Notes under the pieces: generated by a model | Databases searched by the model: none | What the model was told of the DNA's origin: nothing | Seen by the model: the letters and a program-made list of their open reading frames with translations, nothing else | Part shown: positions 1 through 8,110 of the stretch, one piece after another | Numbering within the stretch: position 1 is the first letter of the stretch | Layout of the letters: each line of letters opens with the position of its first letter | Program-made: the position numbers and the translations under genes | DNA from: Thermoplasmata archaeon | Lineage (GTDB): Archaea; Thermoplasmatota; Penumbrarchaeia; JAEHCK01 | Direction of reading: 5' to 3' | Length of the DNA: 55,582 nucleotides | Assembly (NCBI GenBank): GCA_020696345.1 | Contig: JAEHCK010000015.1 | Coordinates: 1 to 55,582 of the forward strand

Positions 1-140
1 CAATTGATCTCGTCAGTTACATCCATTCCATTAAATATTGCAGAAGGTAGTAGTTGATGTTATTATTGAAAAACTATATTATAAATTATCTGGTTTTGAA
101 AAATCTCTCAAGCAACAATAGATCTTCTAAAATAAATATA

Positions 141-358
141 TAAAAATATCCCACGTCCTAACAATTAATCGCAATATCCCACGTCCTAATAAAAAATCGC
201 AATATCCCACGTCCTAATAACTAATCGCAATATCCCACGTCCTAATAAAAAATCGAAATATACAACATCTCAACATTCATGATTCCATCAACATTAGCTC
301 AATCTACTATTCAACCAACTAGCTTACTCTCTACTCTTTATTTGAAAACGCAAAACTT
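141..358. repeat. 28-bp tandem repeat array, one arm only, plus conserved end
   Basis: Four near-identical 28-bp units carry the box ACGTCC at 153, 181, 209 and 237, followed by a variant with ACATCT at 265. The stretch from about 262 to 358 closely matches 35337-35425, including a run ending AACGCAAAACTTCAAT, so the two loci are copies of one dispersed element. Only the right-arm type is present here; positions 1-140 are AT-rich and show no gene or repeat I can recognise. The array lies beyond the 3' end of the minus-strand gene at 378-719. Confidence 0.85.
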
Positions 359-377
359 CAATCATTATTATTACTAA

Positions 378-719
378 CTAAACTTTATATTTTGTTCTCC
401 TTCTTTTCAACTCTATTAGCTGCTGCAGTGTATCTTTAGCATGATGGTAGCGTTTGTTATACCAGACCGAAATTATCAGTGTAGATATTATGCAGACCAA
501 TAGGATCATCCATAGACTAATAGCTAACATATTAAGAAACACGGGTAGTAAGTTTATATCTTGATATATCAAAAACAAAAGCATATTCAAAATAAATAGG
601 AATGCGAACGTTTTAAGAAAATATTTTTTCCAATTAAATTGTTTATACCTGTGTAAAAAAAGCTTGTTGCGCTCAATATTATAATCGAGGTCGATAACCA
701 AATTTAATCTCCATGTCAA
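378..719 (-). CDS. Small membrane protein of unknown function
   Basis: I do not recognise this 113-residue protein. A basic, aromatic N-terminal segment (about residues 1-35) is followed by two hydrophobic stretches at about 36-52 and 58-88, then a basic tail rich in Lys and Arg. This suggests two membrane helices with charged ends in the cytoplasm. Its start codon overlaps the truD stop by four bases (ATGA), so it is probably translated by coupling to truD and belongs to the rpoL-truD operon. The overlap supports a real gene; the function is unknown. Confidence 0.6.
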   Translation of the reverse strand: MTWRLNLVIDLDYNIERNKLFLHRYKQFNWKKYFLKTFAFLFILNMLLFLIYQDINLLPVFLNMLAISLWMILLVCIISTLIISVWYNKRYHHAKDTLQQLIELKRRRTKYKV

Positions 720-2050
720 TAATTCCTAATACTGCTCTTCATAAATTCTCTCATTAACGTGGTAGCATATGACCCCTTGATCAACCCAAAATTCAATTTT
801 ACATGATCGTCCAGGATCTCATATTTAAAATCGTAAATTGGTGCAACAATTTCACGCCTAGTGCCCTTTGACGACAGCTGTGAGCTCTCGTAGATTATGA
901 AATCAGCCCGCTCTATTTTTTCATTCTCAATGATCTTGCGCTCGATCTCACCAAACTCTCCCTCCGTAAACTTGCTATCGTGACCAAATAACACGGCACT
1001 TACATATGCGTTCCCTTTTTTACATTGGCGTGTCAGCTTTTTTTGGTTTTGCTCGGTCACCGAGATCCAGGTCTTGTGGATGGGTAATTTATTATCATCG
1101 ATAGGTAAAATAATATCACCGATGATCGGTTCGTTCAATGGTAAGCCTGCGCGTATACGTGCGCATACGATTTTATTGTACAGCAATGACTGGTATGAAT
1201 GTATGAACATCATACTGAGATTTTTTGGGAATTGTTTTAATGCACCAATATAATCATCCGGGTGGCTAAGTAGATATCTTATTAATGATCGTTCGAAAAT
1301 CAAATGTTTAGGATAATTATCGATCGCCCATTCATAATCCCAACAACGGTCGAACTCGTTTCGTGCCTGAAAATCCCCTTCAGGTTCGCCTTTGATAGGG
1401 TGACCGATATACATTAACACAGCCTCTTCGAACTTATGTTGAAGGAGCAATTTACCAATAAGGTTCGTCACCGGCCGGATAATACCAAAACGCTGTACAC
1501 CAAAGAAATTTGGAAACCCGTTTATTTGCTTCAATTGCTCATAAGTGCTGGCGATAATATCTTCAAGCTCTCTCTTGGTTGATCCAACCTCATGAATGTT
1601 GATCTCAAAATTATTTCCCAGCAGGTTGCCGATCTTGAACTCGCGCGGTGATAAAAATATATCTGAAAGCTCGACGTTCTCAAGATCTACCGCCTTTACA
1701 GATTCCAGGTCGGCTCCGAAAGCCATCAATTGTGTGGTTATTGCCCTTTTATCCTTGGCACCGGCGAAAAATACTTGGTCATGGTTAATTCGAAGTTGAT
1801 AGGCAAGTTTTTTGACAAGTCTATTGGTCTCCCAGTTTTTTACACGTACTTTTGCAAACACATATATCGGTGATGTCTTGTCTCTTTTTGCTAGTTCCGC
1901 GTCCGATATGGGTTCGACATTTATGGAACGTTCTGTAACAATAAAGTCCTCTGGCTCCCTTTTTAATCTACCCTCAATACCTGGTGTGTCAGTGAAAAAT
2001 AATTCAAGGCCGAGGTGTTTCTCCTCTTCTGTTGATTCCAAATATGGCAT
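716..2050 (-). CDS. truD: tRNA pseudouridine(13) synthase TruD
   Basis: TruD-family enzymes convert U13 (U35 in some eukaryotic substrates) of tRNA to pseudouridine. The protein has 444 residues, the usual archaeal length. The catalytic motif GAKDKRA is seen with the nucleophilic Asp near residue 100, and the family motif NFFGVQRFG lies near residues 181-189. The start ATG follows the rpoL stop codon directly and is preceded by GGAAAG inside the end of rpoL, so the two genes are coupled. No key residue is missing. Confidence 0.95.
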   Translation of the reverse strand: MPYLESTEEEKHLGLELFFTDTPGIEGRLKREPEDFIVTERSINVEPISDAELAKRDKTSPIYVFAKVRVKNWETNRLVKKLAYQLRINHDQVFFAGAKDKRAITTQLMAFGADLESVKAVDLENVELSDIFLSPREFKIGNLLGNNFEINIHEVGSTKRELEDIIASTYEQLKQINGFPNFFGVQRFGIIRPVTNLIGKLLLQHKFEEAVLMYIGHPIKGEPEGDFQARNEFDRCWDYEWAIDNYPKHLIFERSLIRYLLSHPDDYIGALKQFPKNLSMMFIHSYQSLLYNKIVCARIRAGLPLNEPIIGDIILPIDDNKLPIHKTWISVTEQNQKKLTRQCKKGNAYVSAVLFGHDSKFTEGEFGEIERKIIENEKIERADFIIYESSQLSSKGTRREIVAPIYDFKYEILDDHVKLNFGLIKGSYATTLMREFMKSSIRNY

Positions 2051-2326
2051 CTATTTACTTTCCTTTTCGAAAAGTTTATGACATTCCTTGTATTTATTTG
2101 CAATTAACTTGGCCGCACGCTTCAATGCGGCCTGCGGTTTACCGTCGCTGACCTTGACCACCAATTTTGGGTTTTCTAACAATGGATGGCCCATTATATA
2201 TGTAGCGTATTCCACGCTTTTATCCTCTACTAATGTTTGTTGTAAAGGATATAACAGGGTCTCGTCCTCGCCCTTGATCTCTATCTCGATCATATCTTTG
2301 GTCTTATTAAGCAGTTTTAATTCCAT
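2051..2326 (-). CDS. rpoL: DNA-directed RNA polymerase subunit L (Rpo11)
   Basis: This small subunit dimerises with Rpo3 (subunit D) in the assembly platform of archaeal RNA polymerase and is the homologue of eukaryotic Rpb11. The 91-residue length is typical. The conserved core is visible: DETLLYPLQQTLVED, then YIMGHPLLENPKLVV near residues 43-57, then a Lys-rich C-terminal helix. It is the first gene of a minus-strand operon with truD and the small membrane protein. Its upstream region holds the 27-bp repeat array, so its promoter must lie in the roughly 60 bp before that array or within it. Confidence 0.95.
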   Translation of the reverse strand: MELKLLNKTKDMIEIEIKGEDETLLYPLQQTLVEDKSVEYATYIMGHPLLENPKLVVKVSDGKPQAALKRAAKLIANKYKECHKLFEKESK

Positions 2327-2393
2327 GAAATCGATACCGTAACAAACGTATGGTTTTTAAATGTTTTGGGGTTTTGATAATTTGATTAGATGT

Positions 2394-2876
2394 TGATTGG
2401 TAGATGCCTTGATTCATTGTTGATTGACAGATGCCTAGATTCATTGTTGATTGACAGATGCCTGGATTGATTATTGATTGGCAGATGCCTTGATTGATTA
2501 TTGATTGACAGATACCTAGCTTTAAAAATAAAATCCAGGAATCAACTCAGCCCGGCATCTGTTCAGCATCAACTCAGCCCGGCATCTGTTCAGCATAAAT
2601 TCAGCCCGGCATCTATTCAGCATCAACCCATCCAGGTATCTGTTCAGCATAAACTCTGCCCGGTATCTGTTCAGCATCAACTCAACCCGGTATCTGTTCA
2701 GCACAAACCCAGCCAGGTATCTGTTCAGCATCAACCCAGCTCGGTATCTATTCAGCATCAACCCAGCTCGGTATCTGTTCAGCATCAACCCAGCCAGGTA
2801 TCTATTCAGCATCAACCCAGCCAGGTATCTATTCAGCATCAACCCAGCTCGGTATCTGTTCCGCACCAATTCAGCA
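2394..2876. repeat. 27-bp tandem repeat array with inverted arms around a core
   Basis: The left arm has five units with the box AGATGCCT or AGATACCT at 2402, 2429, 2456, 2483 and 2510, exactly 27 bp apart. A core of about 35 bp (2518-2552) follows. The right arm has twelve units carrying the reverse-complement type box (AGGCATCT, CGGTATCT and variants) from 2553 to 2850, again exactly 27 bp apart. Because 27 is a multiple of three, long open frames run through it on both strands, but they only spell a 9-residue repeat. The array fills the divergent space between rpoL and hyuA. The same unit recurs at 55405-55582. Confidence 0.95.
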
Positions 2877-2958
2877 AATTATACTACAATAAATTAAATA
2901 TCATAGATTAAATATTACCCAACAATTAAACTTCTATTTATTATGGGAGGAATAATTC

Positions 2959-5079
2959 ATGAAGATCGGGATCGATGTTGGCGGGACCTTTACGGATTTT
3001 TTATTAACTTTTGATGATGGCACTTCAGAGATATATAAAGTATTATCCACACCAGAAGATCCATCTGTTGGTGTGATGAACGGTTTAACCGAGATGGCCG
3101 ATGCCAGAAACCTACCTTTGAACGAGTTCGTTCACAAGATCGAAACCATAGTACACGGCACCACCGTGACCACCAATGCTGTGCTGACATATTCGGGGGC
3201 CAAAACCGGTTTATTAACCACGAAAGGAGTTCGCGACGCCCTGGAAATGCGCCGTGGTATCCGTGAAGAACAGTATAACAACCGATATGAGAATGTGTTG
3301 CCACTTGTGCCGCGTTACCTGCGCCTGCCCGTTGAGGAGCGTTTGGGTTACCGGGGTGGGATGATCACACCTCTGAATTATGATGATATAGAAAAAGCAC
3401 TGGAGACGTTCAGACGGGAAAATGTAACCTCGGTGGCGGTTTGTTACATGAACTCGTTTGCAAATGGCGAGCATGAAATGCGTACTGCCGAGCTGGTACG
3501 AAAAACCCTGCCAGAGTCGTACCTCACGATATCCAGTACTTTTTTACCCTCGATCAGGTTCTATGACCGTGTGAGCAGTACGGTGCTAAACTCGTATGTG
3601 GGACCCATACTTAAAAGCTACTTGATCAACCTGAAGCGGAAATTGTCAGAGATGGGTTTCAAGGGTATACTATTGATAATGCAGTCCAACGGCGGCGTGA
3701 TCTCACCGGAGATCGCCATTGATAACGCAGCAGTAACACTTCTATCCGGCCCTGCGGGCGGCCCCGTGGCGGGAATCGGATATTCCGATATCCAGGGATA
3801 TGATGATTGTATCACCGTTGATATGGGTGGAACCAGTTTTGACGCCGCATTGATCAAGAACAAGACACCGTTGATCACCACGGAAGGCGAGATCAACAGG
3901 TTCAGACTTGCACTGCCAATGCTTAATATCGTGACCATCGGCGCTGGCGGCGGGTCCATCGGCTGGCTCGACGAGGGTGGATTACTGCACATGGGCCCGA
4001 AAAGTGCAGGCGCAATGCCCGGCCCGGTATGTTATGACCGCGGCGGCACCGAACCCGCATGTACTGATGCGGACCTGATACTGGGATATCTCGATAAGGA
4101 TTTCTTTGCAGGCGGTAAGATCAAACTCAATTACGAAAAAGCACAAGAAGCAATTCTGGAAAAGATCGGCGAGCCATTGGGTTTTGGATTAATTGATGCT
4201 GCAGCCGGTATGTATAATGTGATCAATGTGAACATGGCCTCGGGTGTTCGAGAGGTCTCGATAAAGCGCGGTGAGGATCCGCGTGATTTCCCGATGGTGA
4301 TCGCGGGGGGTGCAGGACCGATCCATGCATGCATGATCGCCCATGAGCTGGAAATTCCCATCATGATCGTGCCAAAGGAGAGCAGTATATTCTGCGCCGC
4401 CGGGATGTTAATGTCCGATCTAAAACACGATCTCGTACGAACATATTCCACTCAACTGGATAAAATAGATGCTGTAAAGTTCAAAAAAATGTTCGATGAG
4501 ATGGAATCGGAGGCCAAGGGGCTATTGGCAACCGAGAATATCAAAGAGGATCAACAGGAGTTCATTTATTCCCTGGACATGCATTATATTAAACAGTATC
4601 ATGATGTGAATATAGTAATAAATAAACAAGATATAGAAAACAATAATTTATCTGGTATAGCATCGAAATTCCATCCCGAGCATAACAGGCTCTATGGGTA
4701 CAGCCTGGAAGGGGACGGCACACCACTGGAACTTATTAATCTACGGTTGAGTGCTCTTGGTAAGACCGATAAACCACGTTTTAGCGGTGAGGATTATGGA
4801 GGTGAAGACCCGAAAGACGCATTTAAACACATGCGAACAGCATATATACCCAGCAAAAAGGCCATGGAACCGGTGCCTGTGTATGACGGATTCAAACTAA
4901 GGTTCGGCAATAAGATCGAAGGTCCTGCAATAATTGAACAGGTAAATACCACCACATTCATAACCGATGAGTATGCCATGGTCTGCGATAAGTACGGGTC
5001 GTATACTTTATATCTCAAATCTAGAGAGGCAGAGTTTCTTGACAGGGCGATAAATAAAAATGGAGGTGAGGGACAATGA
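2959..5079 (+). CDS. hyuA: Hydantoinase/oxoprolinase family protein, subunit A
   Basis: Members hydrolyse cyclic amides (N-methylhydantoin, 5-oxoproline) with ATP, or act in acetone/acetophenone carboxylases; the exact substrate cannot be read from sequence. The protein has 706 residues, normal for the family. The N-terminal ASKHA-type phosphate loop GIDVGGTFTDF is at residues 4-14, GTTVTTNAVL lies near residue 73, and a second ATPase motif VDMGGTSFDAAL lies near residue 290. A strong ribosome binding site, GGGAGGA, precedes the ATG. It overlaps hyuB by four bases, so both subunits are made from one mRNA. Confidence 0.9.
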   Translation: MKIGIDVGGTFTDFLLTFDDGTSEIYKVLSTPEDPSVGVMNGLTEMADARNLPLNEFVHKIETIVHGTTVTTNAVLTYSGAKTGLLTTKGVRDALEMRRGIREEQYNNRYENVLPLVPRYLRLPVEERLGYRGGMITPLNYDDIEKALETFRRENVTSVAVCYMNSFANGEHEMRTAELVRKTLPESYLTISSTFLPSIRFYDRVSSTVLNSYVGPILKSYLINLKRKLSEMGFKGILLIMQSNGGVISPEIAIDNAAVTLLSGPAGGPVAGIGYSDIQGYDDCITVDMGGTSFDAALIKNKTPLITTEGEINRFRLALPMLNIVTIGAGGGSIGWLDEGGLLHMGPKSAGAMPGPVCYDRGGTEPACTDADLILGYLDKDFFAGGKIKLNYEKAQEAILEKIGEPLGFGLIDAAAGMYNVINVNMASGVREVSIKRGEDPRDFPMVIAGGAGPIHACMIAHELEIPIMIVPKESSIFCAAGMLMSDLKHDLVRTYSTQLDKIDAVKFKKMFDEMESEAKGLLATENIKEDQQEFIYSLDMHYIKQYHDVNIVINKQDIENNNLSGIASKFHPEHNRLYGYSLEGDGTPLELINLRLSALGKTDKPRFSGEDYGGEDPKDAFKHMRTAYIPSKKAMEPVPVYDGFKLRFGNKIEGPAIIEQVNTTTFITDEYAMVCDKYGSYTLYLKSREAEFLDRAINKNGGEGQ

Positions 5080-6848
5080 GTACAGAGGAGTTTAAAATGA
5101 CTGGAAAAAATGATATGTCCGAAATTAAGATCGATAAGATCCTGGTTTCGGTATTCCAGCGCAGGTTCAAATCCATCACTGAAGAGATGAGCATAGTATT
5201 AACAAAAACCACGCGCTCACCAATTCTATGCGAGGCAAAGGATTTCGTCACCGGCCTGTACGATCGCGACGGAAAAATGCTGGAGCAAACAGAAAATCTA
5301 CCGATCCTATCATTCTCCCTAGGGCCCGTGTGCGAATACATCTTGAAATATTTTGGTGACGAGATCTACCCTGGTGATGTGATCTTTCATAATGATGTGT
5401 TCTCCATGGGTAATCAAAATAACGATGTTGCGGTGTATAAACCTATCTTTTTCGATGATAAGCTGATCGCCTGGTCAGCGTGCAAGGGTCACCAGGCAGA
5501 TGTTGGCGGAGCGGTTGCGGGTGGGTACAACCCCAATGCGACCGAGATATTCCAGGAATCGCTCAGGATACCGCCGATCAAGGTGTACGAGCGCGGAAAA
5601 CTGCGCAAGGATGTTTGGGACCTGATATTTGCAAATATACGGTTTGATATCGTGCAAGCCGATATGCGCGCAGAGATGGGCAGCTGCGTAGTTGGTGAAC
5701 GCGGTATTTTAAAACTCGTGGAAAAATATGGTGTTGATGTGTTTGATGCGCATAAGAACTACCTATTCGATTCAACCGAGAAGATCATGCGCGGCGAGAT
5801 ACGGACGGTGCCTAATGGTGTATATAAAGGTGAAGCCACTGTATATTATGATGGTAGGACTCCAGGGTCAAAATATAAAATACGCGTGAAGATCACGGTG
5901 GAGGATGATGAGATCACGTTCGACTACTCGGAAACCGACCCACAGACCAACGGTTTTGTAAACGGCACATATACGTCCAGTGCCTCAGCCACTCTGCTGA
6001 CCTTCTTACAAATGGTGAACCCGGATATCCCGCACAATGACGGCATGGTGAGGCCGGTGCATATCAATATACCCAAGGGCACGATATTAAATGCCAACTA
6101 TCCGGCCGCCACTACATTTGGGAACCATCTTTGCCCGCCCAATGCCGATGCGATCATCCGCGCGCTTGCCCCGGCCATACCAAACCGGGTAACCGCCGGC
6201 TGGAACTGTTTGTTATGCCATTTAACCACAGGAATAGATACAAGAAAAGATCTAAGTTATGTTGATATCGGTTTCATGGGTTTCAAGGGCGGGTCCGGCG
6301 GCATCCAGGGCGTGGACGGGTACGACCATATCGGTATGATCGACGCGTCCGGTGGCGTGCTGGACCAGGATTACGAGATGTTCGAGCAGCAGACACCACA
6401 TCTATTATTGGAGCATGAGTTCTGGACCGATAGTGCAGGCGCGGGTAAATTCCGCGGCGGTCTTGGAATATCAACCAAATACAAGGTCGGCAGCAAGGAT
6501 ACAAAGTTAGTAACATTTGGTGACGGTGACGAGGAACCCGCATTTGGGCTGTTCGGCGGTAGATCGGGTACTCTGAACAAGATCGAGCTTTGGTATCCGG
6601 ATGGTAATAAATATCAAACCACAACAAAGGACCTGATCGAAAATGTTCCTGAGGGGACCCTCATCTTCCAGGAAGCGGGTGGTGGCGGTGGTTACGGCAG
6701 CCCCAAGGAGCGGCCGGTGGAGAAAGTTCTTGAGGATGTGTTGAACGATAAGGTATCTGTTGAGCAGGCGAAGGAAGTCTACGGGGTGGTGATAGATCCC
6801 GAGAGCTTCGAGATCGATATGGAAGAAACCGAGAGATTGCGGGGTTAG
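5076..6848 (+). CDS. hyuB: Hydantoinase/oxoprolinase family protein, subunit B
   Basis: This is the partner subunit of HyuA. The 590 residues span the whole family, from the N-terminal RRFKSITEEMSIVL region to the Gly-rich QEAGGGGGYGSPKER motif near the C-terminus that is typical of HyuB. The start ATG overlaps the hyuA stop and has a near-perfect Shine-Dalgarno GGAGGTGA. The last 60 codons are partly repeated at 7381-7635 in a broken second copy, so the locus once held two hyuB-type genes or gained part of one. Confidence 0.9.
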   Translation: MSTEEFKMTGKNDMSEIKIDKILVSVFQRRFKSITEEMSIVLTKTTRSPILCEAKDFVTGLYDRDGKMLEQTENLPILSFSLGPVCEYILKYFGDEIYPGDVIFHNDVFSMGNQNNDVAVYKPIFFDDKLIAWSACKGHQADVGGAVAGGYNPNATEIFQESLRIPPIKVYERGKLRKDVWDLIFANIRFDIVQADMRAEMGSCVVGERGILKLVEKYGVDVFDAHKNYLFDSTEKIMRGEIRTVPNGVYKGEATVYYDGRTPGSKYKIRVKITVEDDEITFDYSETDPQTNGFVNGTYTSSASATLLTFLQMVNPDIPHNDGMVRPVHINIPKGTILNANYPAATTFGNHLCPPNADAIIRALAPAIPNRVTAGWNCLLCHLTTGIDTRKDLSYVDIGFMGFKGGSGGIQGVDGYDHIGMIDASGGVLDQDYEMFEQQTPHLLLEHEFWTDSAGAGKFRGGLGISTKYKVGSKDTKLVTFGDGDEEPAFGLFGGRSGTLNKIELWYPDGNKYQTTTKDLIENVPEGTLIFQEAGGGGGYGSPKERPVEKVLEDVLNDKVSVEQAKEVYGVVIDPESFEIDMEETERLRG

Positions 6849-6908
6849 GAAAAAAGCTGGCAGAGCGTTATAAATGTTCTATGATTCAAATAACACGGAA
6901 AAAGATAA

Positions 6909-6922
6909 ATAATTATAAATAG
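6909..6922 (+). promoter_or_regulatory. TATA-like promoter element for hicBA
   Basis: AATTATAAATAGC is centred about 29 bp before the hicB ATG at 6945. Archaeal transcription usually starts 25-30 bp after the TATA box, so the mRNA would be leaderless or nearly so. No Shine-Dalgarno precedes hicB, which agrees with this. Prediction from sequence only. Confidence 0.5.
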
Positions 6923-6944
6923 CAATTGAAATATAATAATCCTC

Positions 6945-7169
6945 ATGAAATACACAGTAATATTGGAACCCCAAGAAGAGGGTGGATTCACTGTTCAATG
7001 TTTGGAACTTCCTGGGGCCATAAGCCAAGGTGAAACAAAAGAAGAAGCATTAAAGAATATAAAAGAAGCAATCGAACTTGTTTTAGAAGTGATTCAAGAA
7101 GATGTGGAAGAACAAGTGAAATCCAACCATGCAGAGATTTCCCAGGTGGAAGTTGTAAATGTCACCTAA
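6945..7169 (+). CDS. hicB: HicB-like antitoxin
   Basis: The 74 residues match the small HicB-like antitoxin fold: a beta-hairpin start (KYTVILEPQEEGGFTVQC), then LPGAISQGETKEEALKNI and a helix. In HicAB modules the antitoxin blocks the HicA ribonuclease. This short form lacks the C-terminal helix-turn-helix or ribbon DNA-binding domain of longer HicB proteins, so autoregulation by direct binding is not obvious. It overlaps hicA by 11 bases. The pair sits between intact hyuB and a hyuB remnant, which suggests arrival by insertion. Confidence 0.88.
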   Translation: MKYTVILEPQEEGGFTVQCLELPGAISQGETKEEALKNIKEAIELVLEVIQEDVEEQVKSNHAEISQVEVVNVT

Positions 7170-7377
7170 ACTTCCAGTTATTTCAGGGGAAAAATTAATT
7201 AAAATTTTGGTGAAAAAAGGATTTGTTGTTAGAAGACAAACTGGAAGCCATATTATTTTACAAAAAGAAAGAATTGTATTTTCGGTCCCCAATCATAAAG
7301 TATTGAAAAAAGGAACTCTTAAGAGTATTCTCAATCAAGCTGAAATATCCATTGAAGAACTTATTAATTCATTATAA
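7159..7377 (+). CDS. hicA: HicA-family mRNA interferase toxin
   Basis: HicA toxins are small double-stranded-RNA-binding-fold ribonucleases that cleave mRNA. The 72 residues show the typical PVISGEKLIKILVKKGF start, the catalytic His in RQTGSHIILQK near residue 34, and the VPNHKVLKKGTLKSIL segment near residues 45-60. The order antitoxin then toxin is the less common one but is known in archaea and cyanobacteria. The 11-base overlap with hicB suggests tight coupling. The protein looks complete, so it is probably functional. Confidence 0.88.
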   Translation: MSPKLPVISGEKLIKILVKKGFVVRRQTGSHIILQKERIVFSVPNHKVLKKGTLKSILNQAEISIEELINSL

Positions 7378-7380
7378 TGT

Positions 7381-7635
7381 CAGATTGTTAAAAAATACAC
7401 CCTCAATTATCCACCGCAAGCTGCTGAGACCCTTGTAGCACAGGAAGCTGGTGGTGGCGGCGGCTACGGCAACCCGAAGGAGCGGTCGGAGGCGAAGGTG
7501 CAAGAGGAAGTGAAGAACGGTATCATCTCGGTTGAGCAGGCGAAGGAAGTCTACGGAGTTGTGGTTGATGCCGAAACATTTACTGTCGACGATGAGGGCA
7601 CAAAAAGGCTGAGGGGGAGTTATAAGAGTGTGTGA
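7381..7635 (+). pseudogene. 3' remnant of a second hyuB
   Basis: The open frame has no start codon and encodes a tail homologous to the last part of HyuB at 5076-6848: the Gly-rich QEAGGGGGYGNPKER block, then ISVEQAKEVYGVVVDAETF and a KRLRG ending before TGA at 7633-7635. A stretch of about 26 bases coding VEQAKEVYG is identical in both copies, while the rest has diverged. It is therefore a decayed paralogue, not a recent duplicate. The hicBA pair lies directly between the two. Confidence 0.85.
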
Positions 7636-8110
7636 GTTTAGGGAGTGTAAGAGTGTGGGAGTAGAAAATTGATAATTTGAACATATATCAATAAAATCAA
7701 TTTTCTGACAGAAAAGTTTCCTGATGAACTCCTACTTTTAACTTTTAAAATTTGACTTATCAATTTGCTTTAGCAAATTTTTACAAGGGTATAAATTCTG
7801 AATTTAATTACATAATTATAAAAAGAATTTATAGCTCGAGACCATTTTCGTAAGAAAATTGTTGAAGTTCAATTTTTCCAAAGTTATGTGAGTTATGTCA
7901 TAGAATATGGTGATGAATTGATAGGATTTTTAGCTCGAAACTTTCCTGATACAATTTTGATCCATTAATGGGCACTATACAACATCAAGTGTTGGTAATG
8001 GATGCCGCCTTCGAAATATCACCTCTAATTATAAATAGACATAAGATGATTTGGGTACTGAACTACTCATGGGGAGTAATAGTTATTTGGGAGTATAGGA
8101 GGCCTAAAAT
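7636..8110. repeat. Intergenic region with short repeats and a double hairpin
   Basis: No gene is visible. Positions 7626-7664 are a GAGTGTG/GAGTTTAGGGAG-type low-complexity stretch also seen near 38480-38510 and 49270-49335. An inverted repeat TATAAATTC (7790-7798) and GAATTTATA (7825-7833) makes a hairpin of the class seen at four other sites. It is followed by a second one, CATTTTCGTAAGAAAATTG (7843-7861). The last bases hold the GGAGG ribosome binding site of the next gene. Confidence 0.65.

Noticed and set aside
2501..2911. Open frames of 136 and 115 codons on opposite strands as genes
   Set aside because: Both run through the 27-bp array, whose period is a multiple of three, and encode only 9-residue repeats. 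No ribosome binding site is present.
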